Part shown: positions 30,558-38,376 of the stretch, one piece after another
How positions within the stretch are numbered: position 1 is the stretch's first letter
Layout: each line of letters starts with the position of its first letter
NCBI GenBank assembly: GCA_039812375.1
Contig: JBDIAO010000025.1
Span: forward strand, 1-38,867
DNA: 38,867 nt
Direction of reading: 5' to 3'
DNA from: JAGOME01 sp039812375
GTDB lineage: Bacteria; Actinomycetota; Actinomycetes; Actinomycetales; Dermatophilaceae
Translations under genes and position numbers: made by a program
The notes under the pieces: generated by a model
The model's input: only the letters and a program-made list of their open reading frames with translations
Databases searched by the model: none
Told to the model about the DNA's origin: nothing

Positions 30558-33197
30558 GTGACCCGTGACTTCACCTCGCCTCGTGCTGCCCGGATTCCGG
30601 AGCGTCCCACCCTGGACGGACTGGAAGAAACGTGGGGCCAGATGTGGCGCGAGCAGGACACCTACGCCTTCGACGCGTCGCGCGCCCTAGCAGGGCAGCG
30701 GGCCGACGTCTTCTCGATCGACACGCCACCTCCGACGGCATCCGGTTCGCTGCACATGGGGCACGTCTTCAGTTACACCCACACCGACTGCATGGCCCGG
30801 TACAAACGGATGCGCGGGTTCAACGTCTTCTACCCGATCGGTTGGGACGACAACGGGCTGCCCACCGAGAAGCGGGTGCAGAACTACTACGGGGTGCGTG
30901 GCGACGCGAGCCTGCACCACGACCCGGATTTCGTCCCGCCCTTCGAGGGCAACCGGACCTCGATGAGGGCCGCCGACGAGGTACCGGTGAGCCGACAGAA
31001 CTTCATCGAGCTGTGCGACGTGCTCACCGTGCGTGACGAGGAGGCCTTCGAGTCCCTCTTCCGCCGGATGGGCTTCAGCCTCGACTGGTCGATCTCCTAC
31101 CGGACGATCGACGAGCACTCCCGGGCGACCAGCCAGCAGGCCTTCCTGCGCAATGTGCGCCGCGGTGAGGCCTACCAGAGCGAGGCCCCCGGGCTGTGGG
31201 ATGTCACCTTCCAGACCGCCGTCGCCCAGGCCGAGCTCGAGGCCCGCGACTATCCCGGTCACTACCACCGGGTCGCCTTCCACGCCGCGGACGGGCCGGT
31301 GCACATCGAGACCACCCGCCCCGAACTCATCCCCTCAGTCGTCGCGCTCATCGCCCACCCCGACGACCCGCGGTATGCCGCCCGCTTCGGCACCACGGTG
31401 CGCTCGCCGCTGTTCGACGTGGAGATCCCGGTGCTGGCGCACCCGGCCGCCGAGATGGACAAGGGCGCCGGCATCGCCATGTGCTGCACCTTCGGCGACC
31501 TGACCGACGTGCTGTGGTGGCGCGAGCTGCGACTGCCGACCCGTTCGGTGATCACCCGAACCGGACGTCTGCAACACGAGACTCCCACCTGGTTGGCGGA
31601 CGGCCCCGGCGCCGGCCTGTATGCCGACGGGCTGGCCGGCAAGACCTCGTTCAGCGCCCGGGAGGCTATCGTCGCCGCGCTGCGCGCCTCCGGCGACCTC
31701 GACGGCGAGCCGACCCCGACCCAGCGCAAGGCGAACTTCTACGAGCGCGGCGAGAAGCCCCTGGAGATCGTCACCACCCGGCAGTGGTATATCCGCAACG
31801 GCGGCCGGGACGCCGAACTCAACGCAGCCCTGGTGGCGCGCGGGGAGGAGATCGACTTCCACCCGGCCTTCATGCGCGCCCGCTATGCGAACTGGGTCGC
31901 TGGTCTCAACGGGGACTGGCTCGTCTCCCGGCAACGCTTCTTCGGCGTCCCGATCCCGGTCTGGTACCCGCTGGATGCCGCGGGCGAGCCGGTGTGGGAC
32001 GAGCCGATCCTCCCGCAGGAGTCCGCCCTGCCGGTGGATCCGGCGGCGAACCCACCGGCTGGCTACGACGAGGCCCAGCGCGGTGTGCCCGGAGGCTTCA
32101 TCGGGGACTCCGACGTCCTGGACACCTGGGCGACGTCCTCGCTCACCCCGCAGATCGCCGGCGGCTGGCGTTCGGGCGACGGCTCTGGCCCGGGTCCGTT
32201 GTGGGAGAAGGTCTTTCCCATGGACATGCGCCCGCAGGCGCACGACATCATCCGGACCTGGCTGTTCGCGACGGTTGTGCGTTCGCAATGGGAACACGCA
32301 TGCGCGCCGTGGACCAATGCCGCGATCAGCGGCTGGATCCTCGACCCCGAGCGCAAGAAGATGAGCAAGTCCAAGGGCAATGTCGTCACCCCCGAGGACG
32401 TGGTGCGCGAGCACTCGGCGGATGCGGTGCGCTACTGGGCGGCGAGCGGTCGGCTCGGGACCGACGCGGCCTACGACGTCGGCCAGATGAAGGTCGGTCG
32501 GCGCCTGGCGATCAAGGTGCTCAACGCGAGCAGGTTTGCCCTCTCCTTCGGCGAGGTCGCGGGGGACCTGCATGCGCATGTCCGTGAACCGCTCGACCAC
32601 TCGATGCTTGCCGCCCTGGGCCGGGTCGTCGACAAGGCCACTGCCGGCTTCGAGGCCTGGGACTACGCCCGCTCACTCGAGGTGACCGAGAGCTTCTTCT
32701 GGAGCTTCTGCGACGACTACCTCGAGCTCGTCAAGGACCGGGCCTACGGGTCGCGCGGGGAGTCCGGTGCCGCCAGTGCCCGGGCCGCGCTACGGATCGC
32801 CCTCGACGTCGTCCTGCGCCTGCTCGCCCCGGTCCTGCCCTATGTCACCGAGGAGGTGTGGAGCTGGACCCACGACGGCTCCATCCACCGGGCGAACTGG
32901 CCGGATGCCAGTGAGCTCGGGGACCTCGAAGGGTCCGACCTTGCCCTCCTCGACTCCGTCGGGGCTGCACTGGCCCTGGTCCGCAAGGCGAAGTCGGAGG
33001 CCAAGGTCGGTATGCGCGCGGAGGTTACCTCCCTCACGCTCACCGGGCCGGCCGCTGACCTCGAGCGAGTCCGCCGGGCCGAGTCCGACCTGCTCGCTGC
33101 CGGGCGCATCGTGTGCCCCCCGGAGTATGCCGACGGGGTCGAGCTCGCGGCATCCAGGATCGAGTTGCGGCCGGTGGAGAGGACCCCCCGCCACTGA
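30558..33197 (+). CDS. valS: valyl-tRNA synthetase (archaeal-type)
   Basis: An 879-residue class I synthetase. HIGH appears as HMGH at 66-69 ('ASGSLHMGHVFSYTHTD'), KMSKS at 601-605, and the editing domain carries 'ETTRPELIPSVVALIAHPDD'. 'KGAGIAMCCTFGDLTDVLWWRELRLP' matches the archaeal/Rickettsia-type ValS ('GTGIVMVCTFGD.TDVEWW') rather than the E. coli type. No C-terminal coiled-coil arm of the bacterial type is evident. Full length, so presumably the functional ValS; presence of a second bacterial-type copy elsewhere cannot be excluded. Confidence 0.94.
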   Translation: MTRDFTSPRAARIPERPTLDGLEETWGQMWREQDTYAFDASRALAGQRADVFSIDTPPPTASGSLHMGHVFSYTHTDCMARYKRMRGFNVFYPIGWDDNGLPTEKRVQNYYGVRGDASLHHDPDFVPPFEGNRTSMRAADEVPVSRQNFIELCDVLTVRDEEAFESLFRRMGFSLDWSISYRTIDEHSRATSQQAFLRNVRRGEAYQSEAPGLWDVTFQTAVAQAELEARDYPGHYHRVAFHAADGPVHIETTRPELIPSVVALIAHPDDPRYAARFGTTVRSPLFDVEIPVLAHPAAEMDKGAGIAMCCTFGDLTDVLWWRELRLPTRSVITRTGRLQHETPTWLADGPGAGLYADGLAGKTSFSAREAIVAALRASGDLDGEPTPTQRKANFYERGEKPLEIVTTRQWYIRNGGRDAELNAALVARGEEIDFHPAFMRARYANWVAGLNGDWLVSRQRFFGVPIPVWYPLDAAGEPVWDEPILPQESALPVDPAANPPAGYDEAQRGVPGGFIGDSDVLDTWATSSLTPQIAGGWRSGDGSGPGPLWEKVFPMDMRPQAHDIIRTWLFATVVRSQWEHACAPWTNAAISGWILDPERKKMSKSKGNVVTPEDVVREHSADAVRYWAASGRLGTDAAYDVGQMKVGRRLAIKVLNASRFALSFGEVAGDLHAHVREPLDHSMLAALGRVVDKATAGFEAWDYARSLEVTESFFWSFCDDYLELVKDRAYGSRGESGAASARAALRIALDVVLRLLAPVLPYVTEEVWSWTHDGSIHRANWPDASELGDLEGSDLALLDSVGAALALVRKAKSEAKVGMRAEVTSLTLTGPAADLERVRRAESDLLAAGRIVCPPEYADGVELAASRIELRPVERTPRH

Positions 33198-33216
33198 CCG
33201 ACGGGCCGATCACAAG

Positions 33217-33301
33217 TCGACCTGTCGCCGAATCGGCCTTTTGGCCGAATGTCCGACACCTCGACCCGTCGCCGAATCGGCCTTTTGGCCGAATGTCCGA
33301 C
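33217..33301. repeat. two copies of a 41-bp hairpin-bearing repeat
   Basis: 33217-33257 and 33261-33301 are identical but for one base, with a 44-bp period. Each contains TCGGCC-TTTT-GGCCGA, a perfect 6-bp stem with a T4 loop. They sit between the convergent valS and C39-like genes, so they probably act as a doubled bidirectional terminator. Confidence 0.8.
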
Positions 33302-33304
33302 GGA

Positions 33305-33991
33305 TTAGGCGGGGGCGGGGCCGAGGTCCGGCGCATAGGCCTCGTCTCGGACCGTCGCCAGCCCGCTCGGCTGCACGGTCATCCAGGCGGTGTTCCACCC
33401 GGAGAGGCCCAGGCGGTGCTCGAGCACGGTGTCACGGCGCAGGTGGTCGACCCGCCCGGTCCCCGGGTCGTACACGTCGAGGGCTCGGTCCCCGTCACCG
33501 GGCAGCACGAGGACGACGTGACGCGGCAGCAGGCCGTTGCCGATGTAGAGCAGCCCTGGCTCGCCCTCGGCGACGGCATCGACGAGGCCGTCGAAGCGGC
33601 GGCGAAGCACGACGCGATCGACGCTGCGCCACAGGACGATCTCGTAGCGGGTACCAGCTCGTGCGGCGCCGTATTCGAGCTCCCGTCGAGCCCCCCACGG
33701 CGGGGTGCCGAGGGCATGCGGCCAGGGGATCTGAAGTTCTGCGCCCCGGGGGAAGGGGGTGTTCGTGCGGTGCAGCACGACCCGCTCGTATGCCGCGAAC
33801 CGTTCGGCCTCGTCGGCTCCGACCGGGGCCCCGGGCAGGCGGGGCTCCCCGGTGTGGATCCACTGGGCAAAGAGCGGGTCGACGAGCATCCGGGCAACGG
33901 TCAGGCACGCCGAGCCACAGGACACCGGCGACTGCTGCACGGGTCCGCGGTCACCTGCCACGAGCCGGAACGCCGCAGTCATATCCACCAT
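33305..33991 (-). CDS. C39-peptidase-like protein of unknown function
   Basis: A 228-residue soluble protein I cannot name. 'VQQSPVSCGSACLTVARML' (18-36) resembles the C39-like Gln/Cys site (Gln19/20, Cys25), and 'LPRHVVLVL' (His158) followed by 'DVYDPGTGRV' (Asp175) gives a His and Asp in the right order for a papain-like triad. The middle is diverged. It could be a cysteine protease, a transglutaminase-type enzyme or an inactive fold. It lies 42 bp downstream of clpX on the same strand. Start uncertain: ATG 33991, ATG 33982 or TTG 34012. Confidence 0.6.
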   Translation of the reverse strand: MVDMTAAFRLVAGDRGPVQQSPVSCGSACLTVARMLVDPLFAQWIHTGEPRLPGAPVGADEAERFAAYERVVLHRTNTPFPRGAELQIPWPHALGTPPWGARRELEYGAARAGTRYEIVLWRSVDRVVLRRRFDGLVDAVAEGEPGLLYIGNGLLPRHVVLVLPGDGDRALDVYDPGTGRVDHLRRDTVLEHRLGLSGWNTAWMTVQPSGLATVRDEAYAPDLGPAPA

Positions 33992-34033
33992 CCAAGCGCG
34001 CTCGCGGTACAACCGCCAACCGCACCGGTCAGC

Positions 34034-35317
34034 TCAGGCCGAGCGCTTCCGCGGGCGCCTGGGGCCGGCGACTTCGTCGTGCCGAACAATGGTCGGGTTG
34101 ACGTTGCGCAGGACCACGTCCTCGGTAACGACGACCCGCGCGATGCCGTCGTCGCTAGGCACGTCGAACATCACCGGTAGTAGGACCTCTTCCATGATCG
34201 CCCGCAGACCGCGGGCACCGGTTCCCCGGGCCAGAGCCTGGTCGGCGACGGCCTCGATGGCGTCGCGGGTGAACTCGAGTTCGACGCCATCGATCTCGAA
34301 CATCCGCTGGTACTGCTTGACGAGTGCGTTCCGGGGTTCGGTGAGAATCCGCACCAGGGCCGCTGCGTCGAGCGGAGCAACAGTGGTGATGACCGGCAGG
34401 CGACCGATGAACTCCGGGATGAGCCCGAACTTCATCAGGTCCTCGGGCATGACGTCGTGGATCGAGTCGGCGAGATCTTTCGGGGTGTGCAACTGCGACC
34501 CGAACCCCAGACCTTTCTTGCCGTTGCGGGCCTCGACGAGCTTCTCCAGGCCCGCAAAGGCCCCGCCGACGATGAACAGGACGTTCGTCGTGTCGATCTG
34601 GATGAACTCCTGGTGAGGGTGCTTGCGCCCACCTTGCGGCGGCACCGACGCAGTTGTCCCCTCGAGGATCTTGAGCAGGGCCTGCTGAACGCCTTCGCCC
34701 GAGACGTCCCGGGTGATCGAGGGGTTCTCGCTCTTGCGGGCGATCTTGTCGACCTCGTCGATGTAGATGATGCCGGTCTCGGCCTTCTTCACGTCGTAGT
34801 CGGCGGCCTGGATGAGCTTGAGCAGGATGTTCTCGACGTCCTCGCCAACGTATCCGGCCTCGGTCAATGCCGTGGCGTCGGCGATGGCGAACGGCACGTT
34901 GAGCATCTTCGCGAGCGTCTGCGCCAGATACGTCTTCCCACACCCGGTGGGGCCGATCAGCAAGATGTTGGACTTGGCGATGTCGACGTGGTCGGGGTCC
35001 TTCTTCCCAGGCGCCTGCTCACCGGCGTTGATCCGCTTGTAGTGGTTGTACACCGCGACAGCCAACGCGCGCTTGGCGACGTCTTGGCCGATGACGTAGT
35101 GCTCGAGGAACTCGAAGATCTCCCGTGGCTTGGGCAGCTCGTCCAGGGCAAGGTCGCTGGTCTCGGCCAGCTCCTCCTCGATGATCTCGTTGCACAGATC
35201 GATGCACTCGTCGCAGATGTAGACCATGGGACCGGCGATGAGCTTCTTGACCTGCTTCTGGCTCTTCCCGCAGAACGAGCACTTGAGCAGGTCGGTGCCA
35301 TCTCCCGCACGTGCCAC
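34034..35317 (-). CDS. clpX: ATP-dependent Clp protease ATP-binding subunit ClpX
   Basis: A 427-residue AAA+ unfoldase. The N-terminal zinc domain has Cys13, Cys16, Cys35 and Cys38 ('KCSFCGKSQ', 'YICDECIDLC'); Walker A GPTGCGKT is at 122-129; Walker B 'GIIYIDEVDKIA', the pore and 'GFGSQL' loops and the sensor-2 'GTGARGLRAIMEE' follow. 'IGRLPVI' holds the IGF-type loop that docks on ClpP. GTG 35317 has AGGAGG at 6 nt and matches mycobacterial starts; the longer frame to 35425 is rejected. It lies 204 bp downstream of clpP2, past a hairpin. Confidence 0.97.
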   Translation of the reverse strand: MARAGDGTDLLKCSFCGKSQKQVKKLIAGPMVYICDECIDLCNEIIEEELAETSDLALDELPKPREIFEFLEHYVIGQDVAKRALAVAVYNHYKRINAGEQAPGKKDPDHVDIAKSNILLIGPTGCGKTYLAQTLAKMLNVPFAIADATALTEAGYVGEDVENILLKLIQAADYDVKKAETGIIYIDEVDKIARKSENPSITRDVSGEGVQQALLKILEGTTASVPPQGGRKHPHQEFIQIDTTNVLFIVGGAFAGLEKLVEARNGKKGLGFGSQLHTPKDLADSIHDVMPEDLMKFGLIPEFIGRLPVITTVAPLDAAALVRILTEPRNALVKQYQRMFEIDGVELEFTRDAIEAVADQALARGTGARGLRAIMEEVLLPVMFDVPSDDGIARVVVTEDVVLRNVNPTIVRHDEVAGPRRPRKRSA

Positions 35318-35497
35318 GACAGGTCCTCCTCGCGCCCTTCTCAGCCCTCGGCCGGGTGGCCGGGACGCCGGTCGCTGCGCAGCGACCCCGATGCCGACGC
35401 TACCCGTGACCGGGCTCGTCGGCACCCATTGAACGCTTCCGACGGCACGCCGGTCGCCCCGGTTCGCTCAGAGCGCAACCGGGAGCCTCCCCTGACG

Positions 35498-35520
35498 CCG
35501 GTGGCAGCCGCTGTCACCGG
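35498..35520 (-). terminator. hairpin after the clpP2 stop
   Basis: CCGGTGGCA (35498-35506) pairs with TGTCACCGG (35512-35520) around GCCGC, 9 bp with one G-U pair, starting 1 base past the clpP2 stop. It could attenuate read-through from clpP1-clpP2 into clpX. Confidence 0.5.
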
Positions 35521-35521
35521 G

Positions 35522-36175
35522 TCAGCTGTTCGCCTTGCGCGAGGTGAGCACTTCGTCGATGAGGCCATACTCTTTGGCCTGCTGTGCGGAGAGGATCTTG
35601 TCCCGGTCGATGTCCTTGCGGACCTGCTCGACGTCGCGGCCCGAGTGCAGTGCGATGGTGTCCTCGAGCCATTCACGCATCCGGATGATCTCGTTGGCGT
35701 GGATCTCCAGATCCGAGGCCATCCCGCCGGTGCCCTCAATGGCCGGCTGGTGGATGAGCACCCGACTGTTGGGCAGGGCGAAGCGCTTGCCAGCGGCCCC
35801 GGCGCCCAGGAGGACGGCAGCCGCCGAGGCCGCCTGACCGATGACGAAGGTCTGCACGTCGGGGCGGATGTACTGCATCGTGTCGTAGATGGCGGTCATC
35901 GCGGTGAACGAACCACCAGGGCTGTTGATATACATCAGGATGTCCCGGTCGGGGTCCTGGGACTCGAGCACGATGAGCTGGGCGATGACGTCGTCCGCAG
36001 AGGCGTCGTCGACCTGCACCCCGAGGAAGATGATCCGGTCCTCGAAGAGCTTGGTGTACGGGTCCATCCGCTTCATCCCGTAGGAGGTTCGCTCCTCGAA
36101 GTTGGGCAGGATGTAGCGGCTGCTCGGGGCCGGTGCTGCGAGACGGCCGGTATGCACGCTCAGATTGCTGTTCAT
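35522..36175 (-). CDS. clpP2: ATP-dependent Clp protease proteolytic subunit ClpP2
   Basis: A 217-residue serine peptidase. The catalytic Ser117 is in 'FVIGQAASAAAVLL', His142 in 'RVLIHQP' and an Asp in 'DRDKILS'. 'GKRFALPNSRVLIHQP' is the ClpP signature. The 35-residue N-terminal propeptide-like extension ('MNSNLSVHTGRLAAPAPSSRYILPNFEERT') is typical of actinobacterial ClpP2. It forms a mixed double ring with ClpP1. ATG 36175, 76 bp after the clpP1 stop. Confidence 0.96.
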   Translation of the reverse strand: MNSNLSVHTGRLAAPAPSSRYILPNFEERTSYGMKRMDPYTKLFEDRIIFLGVQVDDASADDVIAQLIVLESQDPDRDILMYINSPGGSFTAMTAIYDTMQYIRPDVQTFVIGQAASAAAVLLGAGAAGKRFALPNSRVLIHQPAIEGTGGMASDLEIHANEIIRMREWLEDTIALHSGRDVEQVRKDIDRDKILSAQQAKEYGLIDEVLTSRKANS

Positions 36176-36220
36176 GGTCTCTGTTGCTCTTTCGCTTCGT
36201 CGATGGCGATCAGTCGATGG

Positions 36221-36262
36221 CAATCACTGCGGGGCGATCACTGAGGGGCGATCACTGCGCGG
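36221..36262. repeat. 3 x 14-bp tandem repeat over the clpP1 stop
   Basis: Units CAATCACTGCGGGG, CGATCACTGAGGGG and CGATCACTGCGCGG lie end to end. Each contains TCA, so the minus strand holds three TGA-like triplets, of which one is the clpP1 stop (36252-36254). Confidence 0.7.
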
Positions 36263-36866
36263 CGGCGGCCGCGCCGGCCTGGGTCGAGCGGGTGAACACG
36301 TGGTCGACGAAGCCGTACTCCTTGGCCTCCTCGGCGGTGAACCACCGGTCCCGGTCGGAGTCCTTCTCGATCTGCTCGACGCTCTGCCCGGTGTGCCTGG
36401 CGATGAGCTCGGCCATCTGCCGCTTGATGTGCAACAGCTGCTCCGCCTGGATCTTGATGTCGCTCGCAGTGCCGGCGATCCCGCCACTCGGCTGGTGCAT
36501 CATCACCCGCGCGTGGGGTGTGGCATACCGCTTCCCCTTGGTCCCCGCGGAGAGCAGGAACTGACCCATGGAGGCGGCCATGCCCATGGCGACCGTCGCG
36601 ACGTCGTTGGGGATCCACTGCATGGTGTCGAAGATGGCCATCCCGGCCGTCACCGAACCGCCGGGACTGTTGATGTAGAGCCAGATGTCCTTGTGCGGGT
36701 CCTCGGCGGCCAGCAGGAGCATCTGGGCACAGATGACGTTGGCGTTGTCGTCCCGGACGTCGGAACCGAGGAAGATGATGCGCTCCTTGAGGAGCCGGTT
36801 GTAGATGTGGTCGTCCGGGCTGCCCTGGGGGCCCGACCCGGCGGCGGTGGTCTCGGGGTGGGTCAC
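36252..36866 (-). CDS. clpP1: ATP-dependent Clp protease proteolytic subunit ClpP1
   Basis: A 204-residue serine peptidase. Ser99 is in 'VAMGMAASMGQFLL', His124 in 'ARVMMHQPSGG' and the catalytic Asp in 'KDSDRDRWFT' (about 171-173). GTG 36866 has AGAGGAAG upstream; a longer frame to 37022 contains intergenic sequence. The C-terminus ends in an Ala-rich tail (GAAAAAQ) next to the 14-bp repeats. Clp proteolysis with ClpX/ClpC is essential in related actinobacteria. The clpP1-clpP2-clpX order is conserved there. Confidence 0.96.
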   Translation of the reverse strand: MTHPETTAAGSGPQGSPDDHIYNRLLKERIIFLGSDVRDDNANVICAQMLLLAAEDPHKDIWLYINSPGGSVTAGMAIFDTMQWIPNDVATVAMGMAASMGQFLLSAGTKGKRYATPHARVMMHQPSGGIAGTASDIKIQAEQLLHIKRQMAELIARHTGQSVEQIEKDSDRDRWFTAEEAKEYGFVDHVFTRSTQAGAAAAAQ

Positions 36867-37050
36867 GAGGATTCGCTTCCTCTCGTGGGGTTGTGCACCC
36901 GGTGTGCGGGCGCGGCTGCCAGTGACCCTAACGTTCGGGGAGGAGCCGCACCTTCCGGGTATGCCGTGTGTTCGCCCTGAGCACAATGCCGGCGCGAGCC
37001 GCTGGGCCAGGTCACCGACCAACGATCCGCCGGGTCACCGGGGGCAGCGG

Positions 37051-38292
37051 TCACGCGGCGTCGGCGATGCCCTGTGTGGGGGCCGAAACGACGTCCGCAC
37101 CGTCCGGCTCACGCACGGCCGGCACGACCATGAGGGCCAGGATCGCACCCGCCCCGACAACGAGGAGCGAGTGGAGCACCCCGACGTGGTCTCCCAGGAA
37201 GCCGAGCAGCGGCGGACCGGCGATGAAGGCGGCGTACCCGATGGTCGTCACCACGGACATCCGGGCGGCAGCCCTTGCCGGCTCATCTGCTGCGGCGCTC
37301 ATCCCCACCGGGAAACCGAGTGCGGCTCCCACCCCCCACACGGCGGCACCGACGAACGCGAGCCACGCCGACCCGAAGACCACGAGGAGTGCGCCGACGA
37401 CAGCGAAGCCGAAGGACACCCGCAGCACCGGCTGCCGACCGTACCGGTCGAGCAGTCCAGTCCCCAGGATTCGCCCGAGGGTCATCGCGGACAAGAAGGT
37501 GGCGAAGGCGAGCACTCCGGCCCACCGGGGCAGGTCGTGACCCTCGTGGAAGGCCACCGCCAGCCAGTCGTTGGCGGTTCCCTCGGTGAACGCGGCGACC
37601 AGCACGACAACACCGATGAGCAACGTGCGTCCCTCGCGCCACCCCGAGGCGGACCGTTGGCCGGTCTGAGCGCGAGTGGCAGCGGCGGCACCGGCCGCGG
37701 TGGCCTCATGGGGCAACAGCTGGCTCGTCGCCCACCAGCCGAGTGCGCCACAGAGCACTGCTGTCGCCGTGAGGTGGAGCAGGATGCTCACCCCCACACC
37801 CGACATGCCGGCTCCCAGGAGGGCGCTACCGACGGTGCCGGCGCTGAAAGCGGCATGGAAATGGGGCATGATCGCCCGACCGAGGTGCCGCTCGACGTCC
37901 GTGGCCTCGAGGTTCATCGACACGTCCCAGACGCCGATTCCCGCCCCCAGGACGAGGAGCGCGCCGACGAGGAGCGCCCGGCTGTGCAGCACGTCGATGG
38001 CGACCCCGACGACGACCACGGCGGCGACGAACGCCAGCAGAGCGCAGCGGACGGTGGCGACGACTCCGAACCGCTCGACGACCCGGCCGGTAAGCGGGAG
38101 CGCGATGACCGAGCCCACCGACATCGCGAACAGGGTCGCCCCGAGCTGACCAGCGCCCAGGCCCAGCTGAGCCTTGGTGTCCGGGATCCGGGAGGCCCAG
38201 GTGGCGAACGCGACGCCGGCGAGGGTGAACAGGAGGAAGACCGCGGTGCGTGCTGAACGGACACGCGCCGAGTCGACGGCCGTAGGGGTCAT
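37051..38292 (-). CDS. MFS transporter (YbjJ-like)
   Basis: A 413-residue protein with about twelve hydrophobic helices. The first half reads 'TAVFLLFTLAGVAFATWASRIPDTKAQLGLGAGQLGATLFAMSVGSVIALPLTGRVVERFG', where 'GRVVERFG' is the MFS loop 2-3 motif; the second half starts 'LLIGVVVLVAAFTEGTANDWLAV'. This 'ASRIPDxKxxLgL' pattern is found in YbjJ-type transporters, whose substrates are poorly known. ATG 38292. It diverges from a LacI-type regulator 84 bp away, which may control it. Confidence 0.88.
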   Translation of the reverse strand: MTPTAVDSARVRSARTAVFLLFTLAGVAFATWASRIPDTKAQLGLGAGQLGATLFAMSVGSVIALPLTGRVVERFGVVATVRCALLAFVAAVVVVGVAIDVLHSRALLVGALLVLGAGIGVWDVSMNLEATDVERHLGRAIMPHFHAAFSAGTVGSALLGAGMSGVGVSILLHLTATAVLCGALGWWATSQLLPHEATAAGAAAATRAQTGQRSASGWREGRTLLIGVVVLVAAFTEGTANDWLAVAFHEGHDLPRWAGVLAFATFLSAMTLGRILGTGLLDRYGRQPVLRVSFGFAVVGALLVVFGSAWLAFVGAAVWGVGAALGFPVGMSAAADEPARAAARMSVVTTIGYAAFIAGPPLLGFLGDHVGVLHSLLVVGAGAILALMVVPAVREPDGADVVSAPTQGIADAA

Positions 38293-38347
38293 GGGCTGGT
38301 CTCGGTTCCGGTGAGTGACGGGCACCGCTGCGCGCGGCGCTTGAGTG

Positions 38348-38365
38348 AATCGAATCGTTTCGACT
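38348..38365. promoter_or_regulatory. candidate LacI-family operator
   Basis: AATCGAATCGTTTCGACT is an imperfect 18-bp palindrome with 7 of 9 positions matching and a central CG, as LacI-type regulators prefer. It abuts the lacI-type -10 and lies between the two divergent genes. Confidence 0.55.
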
Positions 38366-38370
38366 ATTGT
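38365..38370 (+). promoter_or_regulatory. -10 element for the LacI-type gene
   Basis: TATTGT lies 6 nt before ATG 38377, predicting a leaderless mRNA whose start overlaps the operator edge. Confidence 0.55.
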
Positions 38371-38376
38371 GACTGC

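Noticed and set aside
36867..37050. A ClgR-type operator upstream of clpP1
   Set aside because: A half-site TTCGCC occurs near 36969, but the other half does not match the published WNNWCGCYNANRGCGWWS pattern, so I do not call it.
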